This document shows positions 1 through 7,790 of a stretch of 38,120 nt of DNA, piece after piece. This stretch comes from an uncultured Marivita sp. (GTDB lineage: Bacteria > Pseudomonadota > Alphaproteobacteria > Rhodobacterales > Rhodobacteraceae). Location: contig CANNCS010000028.1 of assembly GCA_947503115.1 (NCBI GenBank), forward strand, positions 1 through 38,120, read 5' to 3'. A program made the position numbers and the translations under genes. The notes under the pieces are model-generated. The model saw only the letters and a list, made by a program, of their open reading frames with translations, was not told the origin of the DNA and searched no databases. Numbering within the stretch: position 1 is the stretch's first letter; every line of letters starts with the position of its first letter.

Positions 1-94
1 CGCCCTACCGGACGTCATCACGTCAATCGGAACCAGAGATTGGGCGAAAGTGGGTCAATGATCGCAGCCCTTGGTATCATACCCTGGTCGAGGC

Positions 95-1270
95 TCACTC
101 ATCGGCAAGCACCGGTAACCCAAGCAACGCGCGCTTTTCCGCCGCCGTCAGGAACTCCGCCCGCGCCACCCGCGCCCATTGCGCATCGCGCTCTGCCGCC
201 AGCGCGGGCACCTGATCCAGATCGGGCTTCAGCACCAAGTCCTGCCCTGCATGCTGTGACAGCCAGGCCGACAATGCCGCCGTCACCCGCGACACCAATG
301 GCAAAACCGTCAGGCGATAAAACGCCCGATGCGCCTCGGCATAATTGGCAAACGTCGCCTCTCCGGGAATCCCCAACAACATCGGAGGCACCCCGAACGC
401 CACAGCAATCTCCCGAGCTGCCGCTTCCTTGGTCTTTTGAAACTCCATGTCCGATGGCGAAAAGCCCATCGGCTTCCAGTCCAACCCGCCTTCCAAAAGC
501 ATCGGCCGCCCCGCATTGCGTGCGCCCATGTGATGGCTCTCGATCTCTTCGACCAAGCGATCGTACTGATCTGTTGCCATCCCCGACACACCATCCGTGC
601 CGTGATAGACAATCGCTCCTGAAGGCCGTGCTGCATTGTCCAACAATCCCTTGGACCAGCGCGACGCCGCATTGTGCACATCCAACGACTGTGCCGCCGC
701 CACCATAGGGCTGAGCCCGTAATGGTCGTCCTGCGGATGAAACGCCTTCACATGACAGATCGGCGCGGCACCGTCCCCCATGTCGAACCGATGCGCCTTG
801 CCACCAACACCGTATTCATAGGCAACAGGCCAACCATCTGGCCCCGGCACCAATTTCATCCGGTCCGACCGCAAGACATGCAACTCACCAGGCACACCAC
901 TTGCGCCAACAGCTTCGAAATACCCGTCGCCAGACAACAACAACTGCCCATAGAACGCTTCGAACAACTCTGCCTGCCCCTGCGCCGGGTTCGGCCTGCG
1001 CAATACATCCAAAAGCGGATGCACCTCGTAGCGCTGCGCCTGATCCTGAAGCACCAACGGCACCGCAGCGCCCGCCTCTGCGATCAGCTTAACCGCCCTA
1101 AACCCGACCGGATTCCCCGTAAACCCGGTTCGCGTCAGCGATGCCGTGTCCCGCGCCGACCATGCCACGCGGCCCATGTTCTGCCATGCCACAACCGGCC
1201 CTGTGGCACTGGCCTTGCCCTCAATCCCGGCCTCTTGCTTGCGGCCATGCCGAAAGATGTCCCACACCAT
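95..1270 (-). CDS. GTA/HK97-family phage portal protein
   Basis: Predicted portal protein of a gene transfer agent head: a dodecameric ring at the capsid vertex through which the terminase pumps DNA. The 391-aa product has the HK97-type portal pattern: an N-terminal stretch around NPVGFRAVKLIAEA, a central LYxL-like core (HPLLDVLRRPNP, LLLSGDGYFE), and a late segment EIAVAFGVPPMLLGIPGEATFANYAEA typical of this family. The frame is open upstream to 1387, but the ATG at 1270 has a GAGGAG ribosome site about eight bases upstream and begins MVWDIF, so I chose it. It lies downstream of TerL and TerS in the order of the RcGTA cluster (g1-g2-g3). The next GTA gene would lie beyond the left edge; an ATG reading off the edge at about 18 on the minus strand could be its start but cannot be judged. 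Phage-portal identity is firm; GTA rather than prophage is inferred from gene order and host type. Confidence 0.9.
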   Translation of the reverse strand: MVWDIFRHGRKQEAGIEGKASATGPVVAWQNMGRVAWSARDTASLTRTGFTGNPVGFRAVKLIAEAGAAVPLVLQDQAQRYEVHPLLDVLRRPNPAQGQAELFEAFYGQLLLSGDGYFEAVGASGVPGELHVLRSDRMKLVPGPDGWPVAYEYGVGGKAHRFDMGDGAAPICHVKAFHPQDDHYGLSPMVAAAQSLDVHNAASRWSKGLLDNAARPSGAIVYHGTDGVSGMATDQYDRLVEEIESHHMGARNAGRPMLLEGGLDWKPMGFSPSDMEFQKTKEAAAREIAVAFGVPPMLLGIPGEATFANYAEAHRAFYRLTVLPLVSRVTAALSAWLSQHAGQDLVLKPDLDQVPALAAERDAQWARVARAEFLTAAEKRALLGLPVLADE

Positions 1271-1538
1271 GCTGCTGCGCTCCTCGCAAATCCCGTTTCG
1301 TTTCCGGCACGGTCGGAAAGGTCTCTCGAACCCCTCCGACCGGCCATGTGCCAAAGACCCACGCCCACAGGTCTCTGGCGTCCCCAAACACGGCTCCCCC
1401 GTCCGCAGCCCGCCGCATCGCAGGGCCCCGCTCCCAAATCACCGTTCCGTCAAATGCTGTGGCGCGTCCCGTCCTGCGCCGTCTTGATGAAACCAACCTA
1501 CCCAGCAAAGGTTAACGGCTGGAAACCATAGCGTACGC

Positions 1539-2906
1539 TCAGCGGCGCAACGTCCGAACCCGCGGCACACGCCATTCCGCCGCCCGCGCGATCACAAGAT
1601 CAGTTAAAGCCCAAACCAGCGCATCCAGCCGATCCGGAGACCCCGTCCCCTGGTAGCCAAGCCGCGTCATCTGGCACATCTCATCCTCCAGCGCGTCAAA
1701 CGCCCCATAATGCGCCACACGTCCCTGCTCGTATAAAGCCGCCACAGGCTCGGCACGCGCCGCCTTGGACCGCGACGCGTGGACCCGCACAACCGGCACC
1801 ATCGGATCGACCTGCCGCAACACGGCTTCCACCATGTCACCTCCCTGATTGACCTCGGCCACCAACGCATGTGCGCCCCAGCGCTCCATCGCCGTGATCG
1901 CCCGCCGTGCCCAGATCAAGGGCGACACCCCCTGAACCGTGCAATCTTCCAACACCACCGCACGCCAGTCCTGCGGCGGCCCGTCTGTGTTCACCCCCGC
2001 CACCACGATCCCACAGGCATCCGACCCCTTACCGCTCGACGCTGTTGGATCGACCGCGACAACGATCCGGTCAAACCCGGGCACCTCCGTACACCGCGTA
2101 TTCTCCAACGCCTCCATCGTCCACAAAGCCCCCTCAGCCTGATCAAGCAAATCTCCATCCAACTCCTGCCGCCCCAATCGCGTGCCCGCATAGCGCGCCC
2201 GCACTTCGTCAAGGAACGACGACGCCAGATAAGCCCGGTTCGCCTCGGTCGGTGCGCGCGTCGCAACAGTGGATGGCGCATCCAGCAAAGACTTCAAAAC
2301 GCCCACATTTCTTGGCGTGGTTGTCACGCACACCCGTGGATGCGCCCCCAGCCGCAGCGTGAACTGCAACATGTCCCACGCCTCCTGCCCGCGCTTCCAC
2401 TTGGCCAATTCATCCACCCACGCGCCATCGAACTGAGGCCCGCGCAAACTCTCGGGATCATGCGCTGAACAGGCAACCGCCTCGGCCCCGTTGGGCCATC
2501 GCAATATCCGCCGTGTCGCAAGCCACTCGGGTCGTCGATCAGGCGGCGAACAGGCCATGATCCCGCTGTCGCCAAAGATCATCACCTCGCGCACCTGATC
2601 CAAGGTCTCACCCACAAGCGCCACGCGCCGGGCAGCCCCCTTGTCCAAGGGCCGCGATCCTTCGATCATGGACCACACCCATTCGGCACCGGCGCGGGTT
2701 TTCCCCGCGCCGCGCCCACCAAGGATCACCCACGACCGCCAGTTTCCCTCTGGGGGTAACTGGTGCGGATGCGCCCAGAACTCAAACAGGTAGGGCAACG
2801 CCAAAAGCGCCCCGTCCACCTCTTCAAGACTGTTCAGGAACGCGTCCCTCTCGGCAACACTGGCGGAGGCGATCAAGTCGGCACCCGACCGCAACCCGCG
2901 CCGCAT
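1539..2906 (-). CDS. GTA large terminase subunit (TerL), ATPase/nuclease
   Basis: Packaging motor that translocates DNA into the head and cuts it. A Walker A motif GGRGAGKT lies at about residues 63-70, a Walker B-like WVDE segment follows the ESLRGPQFDGAW stretch, and the C-terminal nuclease half begins with VVAVDPTASSGKGSDA, whose aspartate fits the RNase H-like fold of terminase nucleases. At about 455 aa the length fits GTA TerL. The start is uncertain. The frame is open to a TTG at 2963, with ATGs at 2942 and 2906 and another TTG at 2876, and none has a convincing ribosome site. I chose 2906 because it limits overlap with the preceding TerS gene to about 80 bases and keeps the RSGADLIASAS N-terminus. 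Expression is probably coupled to TerS. A 268-base gap separates it from the portal gene. Confidence 0.92.
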   Translation of the reverse strand: MRRGLRSGADLIASASVAERDAFLNSLEEVDGALLALPYLFEFWAHPHQLPPEGNWRSWVILGGRGAGKTRAGAEWVWSMIEGSRPLDKGAARRVALVGETLDQVREVMIFGDSGIMACSPPDRRPEWLATRRILRWPNGAEAVACSAHDPESLRGPQFDGAWVDELAKWKRGQEAWDMLQFTLRLGAHPRVCVTTTPRNVGVLKSLLDAPSTVATRAPTEANRAYLASSFLDEVRARYAGTRLGRQELDGDLLDQAEGALWTMEALENTRCTEVPGFDRIVVAVDPTASSGKGSDACGIVVAGVNTDGPPQDWRAVVLEDCTVQGVSPLIWARRAITAMERWGAHALVAEVNQGGDMVEAVLRQVDPMVPVVRVHASRSKAARAEPVAALYEQGRVAHYGAFDALEDEMCQMTRLGYQGTGSPDRLDALVWALTDLVIARAAEWRVPRVRTLRR

Positions 2907-3171
2907 CGAGGTCAAGCCCGTAAGCCCCGTCAATTGCGGCATGTTCTCGGCGATGTCTTTCAATCTGAACCTCCGTTTCCTTGGCGTGTTTCAGCCAGGC
3001 CCGCAATTCGGACAGCGCTTTGGCTGCCTCGGTTGCAGTCCCCGTTTCTCCGGCCTCCACCTTGCTGCGCAGCACCGCCACCATCTCGCGGATAGTCCGC
3101 AACTCCTGCGCAATGGCATCGCGCTCGGTCTCAAGCGCGGTACCCATCTCTTCTGCAGTGATCAAAACCAT
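2824..3171 (-). CDS. GTA small terminase-like protein (gp1)
   Basis: Likely TerS, the DNA-recognition partner of the large terminase and the first gene of RcGTA-type clusters. The 115-aa product is mostly helical and charged, with a coiled-coil-like middle (ETERDAIAQELRTIREMVAVLRSKVEAGETG) and a C-terminal element DLDAARVAVGCRLDRLRQ that resembles the end of GTA gp1 proteins. The start at 3171 is chosen over the open frame to 3267 because AGGGA sits six bases upstream of that ATG and the extension is not protein-like. The gene overlaps the 5' end of the large terminase in another frame. The assignment rests on position and this C-terminal pattern rather than on catalytic residues, so it is less certain than TerL. 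Upstream, 3172-3416 should hold the GTA promoter. Confidence 0.75.
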   Translation of the reverse strand: MVLITAEEMGTALETERDAIAQELRTIREMVAVLRSKVEAGETGTATEAAKALSELRAWLKHAKETEVQIERHRREHAAIDGAYGLDLDAARVAVGCRLDRLRQCCREGRVPEQS

Positions 3172-3416
3172 GCGATCCCTGCCTCCTGTGCTGAATGGAT
3201 CTCCGTCCATCGATGCACCGGCAGGCAACGGAATGACCCGCAACCTGTTGATGCCTAGCAGGCACAAAGCAATAGAAAGGACATTTGGAAAGAAGCTGCT
3301 AACGCGCCGCGCGCAGGGTTAAGACCTTAGCAAGACCCTACGCTCAAAGGCACCACACCGGGGCTCAGGTAACAAATTGAAGTGATTCAGGGTTTCTTAA
3401 CCACAACGCGCGCGGC

Positions 3417-4160
3417 TCAGAAAATCCCTCGCCGCAGCATGTTCAGCCCAAGGATCAGGAACACATACAGCACCAGTTTGCGAAAGCCTTCATTCGAAAA
3501 CCGCGATCGCAACCGCGCCCCAAGCGAGAACCCCAACAAAGTCGGCAGGATCAAAAGCAGTGACACAAAGCCCAACTCTGGCGTCACCAAACCCTGCTGC
3601 ACATAGGCCACCGCAAAAGGCACGCCTCCCACAAACAGCAAAAGGCCTGTCGCGCGAACAAACTCGTCCTTGGGCACCTGCCGCGCGCTCATATACATGA
3701 TGACCGGCGCGATCCACACACCGGAAAGCCCCCCTAAAATGCCCGCAAGATTGCCAAAGATCACCTGCGCAACCGTGTCAAACCTGTCCGGAATGCGCGG
3801 CATCGCAAAGCGTAAATTCAGCACCGCGAAAGACACAATGGACAGACCAAGCGCCAGAAAAATGACCCTGTCCGACACGTTGGCAGACAGCAGCACTGTC
3901 AGGAACACGCTCACGCCCAACGCAATCGCAAACACCCAATAGCGCGAGATAGCCCCCCGCAGATCGCCCATCGTCCAGATCTGCCAGGCGTTCGATGCGA
4001 TGATCGGCCCAAGTCCCATCGCAATCGCCGTACGCGGATCGATGACCATGGTCAGCATGCTGATCGCCGCAGTTGGCAGACCGATGCCCACAAGCCCTTT
4101 GACCGAACCGGCAATGACAAACACCACCGCGCCCACAAGCAGAAAGTCGATCACATCCAT
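3417..4160 (-). CDS. TauE/SafE (DUF81) family membrane transporter
   Basis: Integral membrane protein of 247 aa with about eight hydrophobic segments. The family signature is visible at the N-terminus (VIAGSVKGLVGIGLPTAAISML, with the conserved glycine-rich KGxxGxG turn) and repeated in weaker form near residue 140 (GILGGLSGVWIAPVIMYM). The family exports organosulfur compounds, sulfite or sulfoacetate across the inner membrane, though most members are untested. The ATG at 4160 has GAGGGAG ten bases upstream. It follows mltG by 31 bases on the same strand and is probably the last gene of the fabF-mltG unit. Nothing around it ties it to sulfur metabolism, so the substrate is open. Confidence 0.85.
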   Translation of the reverse strand: MDVIDFLLVGAVVFVIAGSVKGLVGIGLPTAAISMLTMVIDPRTAIAMGLGPIIASNAWQIWTMGDLRGAISRYWVFAIALGVSVFLTVLLSANVSDRVIFLALGLSIVSFAVLNLRFAMPRIPDRFDTVAQVIFGNLAGILGGLSGVWIAPVIMYMSARQVPKDEFVRATGLLLFVGGVPFAVAYVQQGLVTPELGFVSLLLILPTLLGFSLGARLRSRFSNEGFRKLVLYVFLILGLNMLRRGIF

Positions 4161-4191
4161 GCCGGGGGAACTCCCTCAGGTAAGGGCAGGA

Positions 4192-5352
4192 TCAATTATC
4201 CCGCTGCGCTTCAAGCGCCCGGTACGCCGCCACATTGGCGTTATGCTCGGCCAACGTCACCGCGAAATTATGCCCATCCGCCGGATCAAGGGTCTTGGCC
4301 ACGAAGAAGATGTACCCCGTTTCATCCGGGTTCAGCGCCGCCTCAATAGAGGCCCGGCCCGGATTGGCAATCGGTGTCGGCGGCAGCCCGTCGATCACAT
4401 AGGTGTTCCACGGCGTTTCCGCCCGCAATTCGCTCTGTCGTATACCGCGCCCCAGCACGCCCTGACCGCGTGTGATGCCATAGATCACTGTCGGGTCGGT
4501 CTGAAGGCGCATGCCCTGCTCCAGTCGATTGACAAAAACACTCGACACAAGGAACCGCTCGTCAGGTGTGCCAGTTTCCTTTTCGATAATCGACGCCATG
4601 ACCAACGCCTCTTCCGGGCTGTCATATGGCAACCCGTCCTGCCGGTTGGCCCAAGCCTCGGCCAGAATACGTTCCTGCGCTGATTCCATCCGCGCCAACA
4701 ACTCGGCTCGGCTGCTGCCGGGTGTGATCTCGTAGCTGTCGGGGGCCAAAACACCTTCGGCGGGGATCGCTTCGATTTCACCCTCAAGGATGTCGATCTG
4801 CCCCAACTCCTGAACGATCTGCCAGCTGGTCACACCCTCGGCCAAGGCCACACGATACCGCGTGTCTGGTTCGTTCTTCACACTGGTGTATGTCTCAGGC
4901 GCGTCGTCTTCCGCCGGATTGAACTCCGCGATCTCGACAAACCGCCCAGTCGCCGGGTCCAATTCGCGCACCTGCACCGTGGCGCGCGCAATGCTCACCC
5001 GGTAGACGACTTCCGTGCCACAGGTACTCGCACCGCCGCGAGTGACGATGTCGACAATCTCCTCCATCGACGCGCCTTCCGGCACAAGGAAAGATCCTGC
5101 CTTCAACTGCGATGTCTTGCCCGTGTAATCCGCCCCGATCCGCAGCAGCGCCGCGCTCGATACCGCACCGTCGTCGGCCAAGGTGTCTGACACACGCCGA
5201 AAGTTCGACCCGCGATCGACCTGCACACAGATCGCCTGCTCCAACGGGCCTTCCGAGACATATTCGTTTTGCGCCCAGATCAGGACACCACCAAAGAGAA
5301 AGACCAGCACGACCAGAAAGGTCAGTGCGTTGGACGCGATGTGACGCCACAT
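4192..5352 (-). CDS. mltG: Endolytic murein transglycosylase MltG
   Basis: Inner-membrane lytic transglycosylase that cuts nascent peptidoglycan glycan strands and sets their length. The 386-aa product has one N-terminal membrane helix (about residues 8-28), a periplasmic LysM-like region, and the YceG catalytic domain with ASIIEKETG; E257 of this motif corresponds to the catalytic glutamate of the family. Later family landmarks LQTDPTVIYGI and YVIDGLPPTPIANPG are intact. The start ATG lies three bases after the fabF stop codon, with AAAGGTGG inside the end of fabF, so translation is probably coupled. The fabF-mltG neighbourhood is common in proteobacteria and links fatty-acid and wall synthesis. 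Confidence 0.95.
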   Translation of the reverse strand: MWRHIASNALTFLVVLVFLFGGVLIWAQNEYVSEGPLEQAICVQVDRGSNFRRVSDTLADDGAVSSAALLRIGADYTGKTSQLKAGSFLVPEGASMEEIVDIVTRGGASTCGTEVVYRVSIARATVQVRELDPATGRFVEIAEFNPAEDDAPETYTSVKNEPDTRYRVALAEGVTSWQIVQELGQIDILEGEIEAIPAEGVLAPDSYEITPGSSRAELLARMESAQERILAEAWANRQDGLPYDSPEEALVMASIIEKETGTPDERFLVSSVFVNRLEQGMRLQTDPTVIYGITRGQGVLGRGIRQSELRAETPWNTYVIDGLPPTPIANPGRASIEAALNPDETGYIFFVAKTLDPADGHNFAVTLAEHNANVAAYRALEAQRDN

Positions 5353-5355
5353 GAC

Positions 5356-6618
5356 TTAGCGATCCACCTTTCCGAAGATGACGCTGGCATTGGTGCCCCC
5401 GAACCCGAAAGAGTTCGACAAAGCATAATTGATCGAACGCTCGCGCTTGACCTTGGGCGCAAGGTCCACAGAGGTTTCGACAGCAGGCGTGTCAAGGTTC
5501 AGCGTCGGTGGTGCCACCTGATCGCGGATTGCAAGGATCGAGAAGATCGCTTCGATCGCGCCCGCCGCGCCCAAAAGGTGCCCCGTGGCAGATTTGGTCG
5601 ATGACATCGTCACCTTGCCCGCCGCATCACCCATCATCCGCTCAACGGCTCCAAGTTCGATCACATCCGCCATCGTCGAGGTGCCATGTGCGTTGATATA
5701 GTCGATATCCGCAGGCTCAAGACCAGCATGTTTCAACGCTGCACGCATCGACCGCTCACCACCTTCACCATCTTCGGACGGTGCAGTGATGTGATAGGCA
5801 TCGCCCGACAGACCATAACCGCACACCTCGGCATAAATCTTCGCGCCGCGTGCCTTGGCGTGTTCGTATTCCTCAAGAACCACGACACCCGCGCCCTCGC
5901 CCATGACAAAGCCATCGCGGTCCGCGTCGTAGGGGCGGCTTGCTGCTTTCGGATCGTCGCCACGCTTGGTCGACAGCGCCTTACAGGCGTTGAAGCCTGC
6001 GATCCCGATCTCGGAAATCGCCGCCTCTGCGCCACCGGCGACCATCACATCGGCATCGCCGAACATAATCAACCGTGCCGCATCGCCAATCGCGTGCGCA
6101 CCCGTGGAGCAGGCGGTAACCACCGCGTGGTTCGGCCCCTTGAAGCCGTACTTGATGGATACATTGCCCGAAATCAGATTGATCAGCGCACCCGGAATAA
6201 AGAACGGCGACACCCGTCGCGGACCTTTGTCGCGGATCAAAAGCGCAGTTTCCGCGATAGAGTTCAGACCGCCGATCCCCGAACCGATCATCACGCCAGT
6301 CCGCAAGCGGCTTTCCTCATCCTCGGGCATCCATCCCGCATCGGTCACAGCCTGCTGCGCAGCCGCCATACCAAACAGAATGAACTCATCGACTTTGCGC
6401 TGTTCTTTCTTCTCAAGATACGCGTCGGGATTAAAGGTTCCGTCCGTCCCGTCGCCATATGTCACTTCGCAGGCATAGGTCGTTGCCAAATGGCTCGCAT
6501 CGAACTTGCTGATTGTTCCCGCCCCAGACTGACCGTCCAGAATACGGGTCCAACTCTCTTCGACACCGTCTGCCAACGGTGTCACCAATCCCAAGCCTGT
6601 CACAACTACTCGACGCAT
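5356..6618 (-). CDS. fabF: Beta-ketoacyl-ACP synthase II (FabF)
   Basis: Condensing enzyme of type II fatty acid synthesis: it elongates acyl-ACP with malonyl-ACP in the cytoplasm. The 420-aa length is standard. The catalytic triad is complete: C170 in VVTACSTGAHAIG, H311 in YINAHGTST and H347 in TKSATGHLLGAAG, with the conserved K342. The C-terminal SNSFGFGGTNAS loop is also intact. The start has an AGGGAAGG ribosome site about eight bases upstream. Many relatives have acpP directly upstream; here the upstream gene is an unrelated glycosyltransferase with its own terminator, so fabF probably has its own promoter in 6619-6750 (a TTGACG hexamer is at 6738-6743 on the minus strand, without a clear -10). 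Confidence 0.97.
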   Translation of the reverse strand: MRRVVVTGLGLVTPLADGVEESWTRILDGQSGAGTISKFDASHLATTYACEVTYGDGTDGTFNPDAYLEKKEQRKVDEFILFGMAAAQQAVTDAGWMPEDEESRLRTGVMIGSGIGGLNSIAETALLIRDKGPRRVSPFFIPGALINLISGNVSIKYGFKGPNHAVVTACSTGAHAIGDAARLIMFGDADVMVAGGAEAAISEIGIAGFNACKALSTKRGDDPKAASRPYDADRDGFVMGEGAGVVVLEEYEHAKARGAKIYAEVCGYGLSGDAYHITAPSEDGEGGERSMRAALKHAGLEPADIDYINAHGTSTMADVIELGAVERMMGDAAGKVTMSSTKSATGHLLGAAGAIEAIFSILAIRDQVAPPTLNLDTPAVETSVDLAPKVKRERSINYALSNSFGFGGTNASVIFGKVDR

Positions 6619-6742
6619 GGTGTTGCCCTTCCCTCGAATGTACTTGCCCGCTCTTACCCCGTTCGCGGCGGCACCCGCAAGAGTCCAGCCGCCCGGCGGG
6701 GCATTCTTGCCGGTTCAACTTGCCGTCTGGCCAGTTTACGTC

Positions 6743-6773
6743 AACGGAAACACGCGATGCGTCGACGCATCGC
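6743..6773 (-). terminator. Hairpin terminator after the glycosyltransferase gene
   Basis: A perfect 20-base palindrome GCGATGCGTCGACGCATCGC at 6754-6773 can fold as an 8-bp stem with a TCGA loop. On the minus strand it lies five bases after the glycosyltransferase stop and is followed by GTGTTTCCGTTG. The U-run is short, so termination may be partial. The layout and tail closely match the methylmalonyl-CoA mutase terminator at 26809-26837. Confidence 0.6.
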
Positions 6774-6777
6774 CCGC

Positions 6778-7581
6778 CTATCCCCAACGGTCTCCCAAAT
6801 CCGCACGCGCGCGATCGACCCAGTGGTCTTGCAGCCACGCCGTCGGTTTGGCGTAGCGGATCAGCGAACCGCGATACCCCTCGATCGCTTCCGGCATCTT
6901 GGGCCGCCCGTGGAAACACACCACCCGCGCATCGGCAGGCAGCTGTGCCGGATGCAGGTAATTGCCCGGGAACGGATTGCAATCATACTTAAAGCTCACC
7001 ACCCAATCACCCGGAATGTAGGTGAAAACTTCCCGGCCCATTGCCTTGTGTGATGTATAGCGCTGCTCTGACCCACGCGCGATCTCGACCTCGCGGTATG
7101 CATCCGCCGCCAGATCATCATACAAAAACCCATGCACCGCTGGGTCGTAGCGAAACACGGACCCGTGCCCGGTGGGCCGCCCCTTACGGGCCTCGGTCCA
7201 GTCATGGCGCATCACCACATGCCCCGGTGCCAAAGTCAGCAGATCGTCCAGCGACCCGGTGATCACCACATCCAGATCGAACCCCAGAACCGGCCCAACC
7301 AGATCAGGGATCAATCCCCGCTTGAACAGCGACACCTTCCGCATCGCACCTTGCCGGTTTGCCACCTTGAGCGCCGCCGCCATCGGTTCGGCAAAAGGCT
7401 CGCTCGGCAGGTCCAACACTTCGATATCCGGGTGTAGCCCCTCGGAATGTTCGGTCATGCATACGAACCGCACTGGGCACGACAGGTTGCGCCGCACGCC
7501 GGAATACAGCCGGTTCACGTATTCCGGCCCGAAAAGCGTGCCCCATTTGATGCAGGCGACAGTGACATGAGATGGCATGGT
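6778..7581 (-). CDS. Putative glycosyltransferase
   Basis: A 267-aa cytoplasmic protein. FDLDVVITGSLDDLL at about residues 102-116 carries a DxD motif (D103, D105), the nucleotide-sugar/metal site of GT-A fold enzymes, and the surrounding region (MRKVSLFKRGLIPDL before it) is typical of GT8-like or related families. Later blocks include GDWVVSFKYDCNPFPG and VVCFHGRPKMPEAI. The frame is open to 7707, but that extension is low-complexity and overlaps the divergent rsgA promoter. The ATG at 7581, or the ATG two codons later, precedes PSHVTVACIKWGTLFGPEYVN, which looks like a true first strand; the ribosome site is weak. It is a single-gene unit with no polysaccharide cluster nearby, so the acceptor cannot be guessed. 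Confidence 0.78.
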   Translation of the reverse strand, partial: TMPSHVTVACIKWGTLFGPEYVNRLYSGVRRNLSCPVRFVCMTEHSEGLHPDIEVLDLPSEPFAEPMAAALKVANRQGAMRKVSLFKRGLIPDLVGPVLGFDLDVVITGSLDDLLTLAPGHVVMRHDWTEARKGRPTGHGSVFRYDPAVHGFLYDDLAADAYREVEIARGSEQRYTSHKAMGREVFTYIPGDWVVSFKYDCNPFPGNYLHPAQLPADARVVCFHGRPKMPEAIEGYRGSLIRYAKPTAWLQDHWVDRARADLGDRWG

Positions 7582-7626
7582 CATGCGTCCGCTTAGCAAC
7601 GGTTTGACCGAATGACCAGATGCCGC

Positions 7627-7655
7627 TTGGCGCGCTGCACCCAGCGCCTTATACT
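7627..7655 (+). promoter_or_regulatory. Sigma-70-type promoter for rsgA and its leader
   Basis: TTGGCG (7627-7632) and TATACT (7650-7655) are separated by exactly 17 bases; the -10 matches the consensus at 5 of 6 positions and the -35 at 4 of 6. It points at the upstream ORF (7691) and rsgA. A transcript would start near 7662. Confidence 0.6.
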
Positions 7656-7690
7656 TAGCTACAGAAGAAGCTGAGTTGCAGGAGGACATC

Positions 7691-7726
7691 ATGGAGACTG
7701 TGTGCACCCTGCGGGTGACAGGCTGA
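7691..7726 (+). CDS. Upstream mini-ORF (leader peptide METVCTLRVTG)
   Basis: An 11-codon ORF with a full AGGAGG ribosome site (7680-7685) five bases before its ATG, placed about 30 bases after the predicted transcription start and ending 64 bases before rsgA. Such a strong ribosome site on so short a frame suggests it is translated. A GC hairpin follows at 7751-7763. It may be a regulatory leader peptide that couples its own translation to rsgA expression; there is no run of one amino acid that would name an effector. It could also be a decayed gene start. Confidence 0.45.
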   Translation: METVCTLRVTG

Positions 7727-7750
7727 TCGCCGCACCCCGACCATGTGAAC

Positions 7751-7763
7751 GCCCCATCGGGGC
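7751..7763 (+). promoter_or_regulatory. GC hairpin between leader ORF and rsgA
   Basis: GCCCCATCGGGGC forms a 5-bp GC stem with a three-base loop, followed by AGGTTTCTC. It lies between the mini-ORF and the rsgA start and could act as a weak attenuator or modulate ribosome access. Confidence 0.35.
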
Positions 7764-7790
7764 AGGTTTCTCAGCGACAGGATCAAACCC

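Noticed and set aside
1221-1508. Minus-strand open frame of 95 codons between TerL and the portal gene
   Set aside because: It would need a TTG start without a ribosome site, overlaps the portal start by 50 bases, and has no recognisable domain; other frames here are equally open. A remnant or small GTA gene is possible but not supported.
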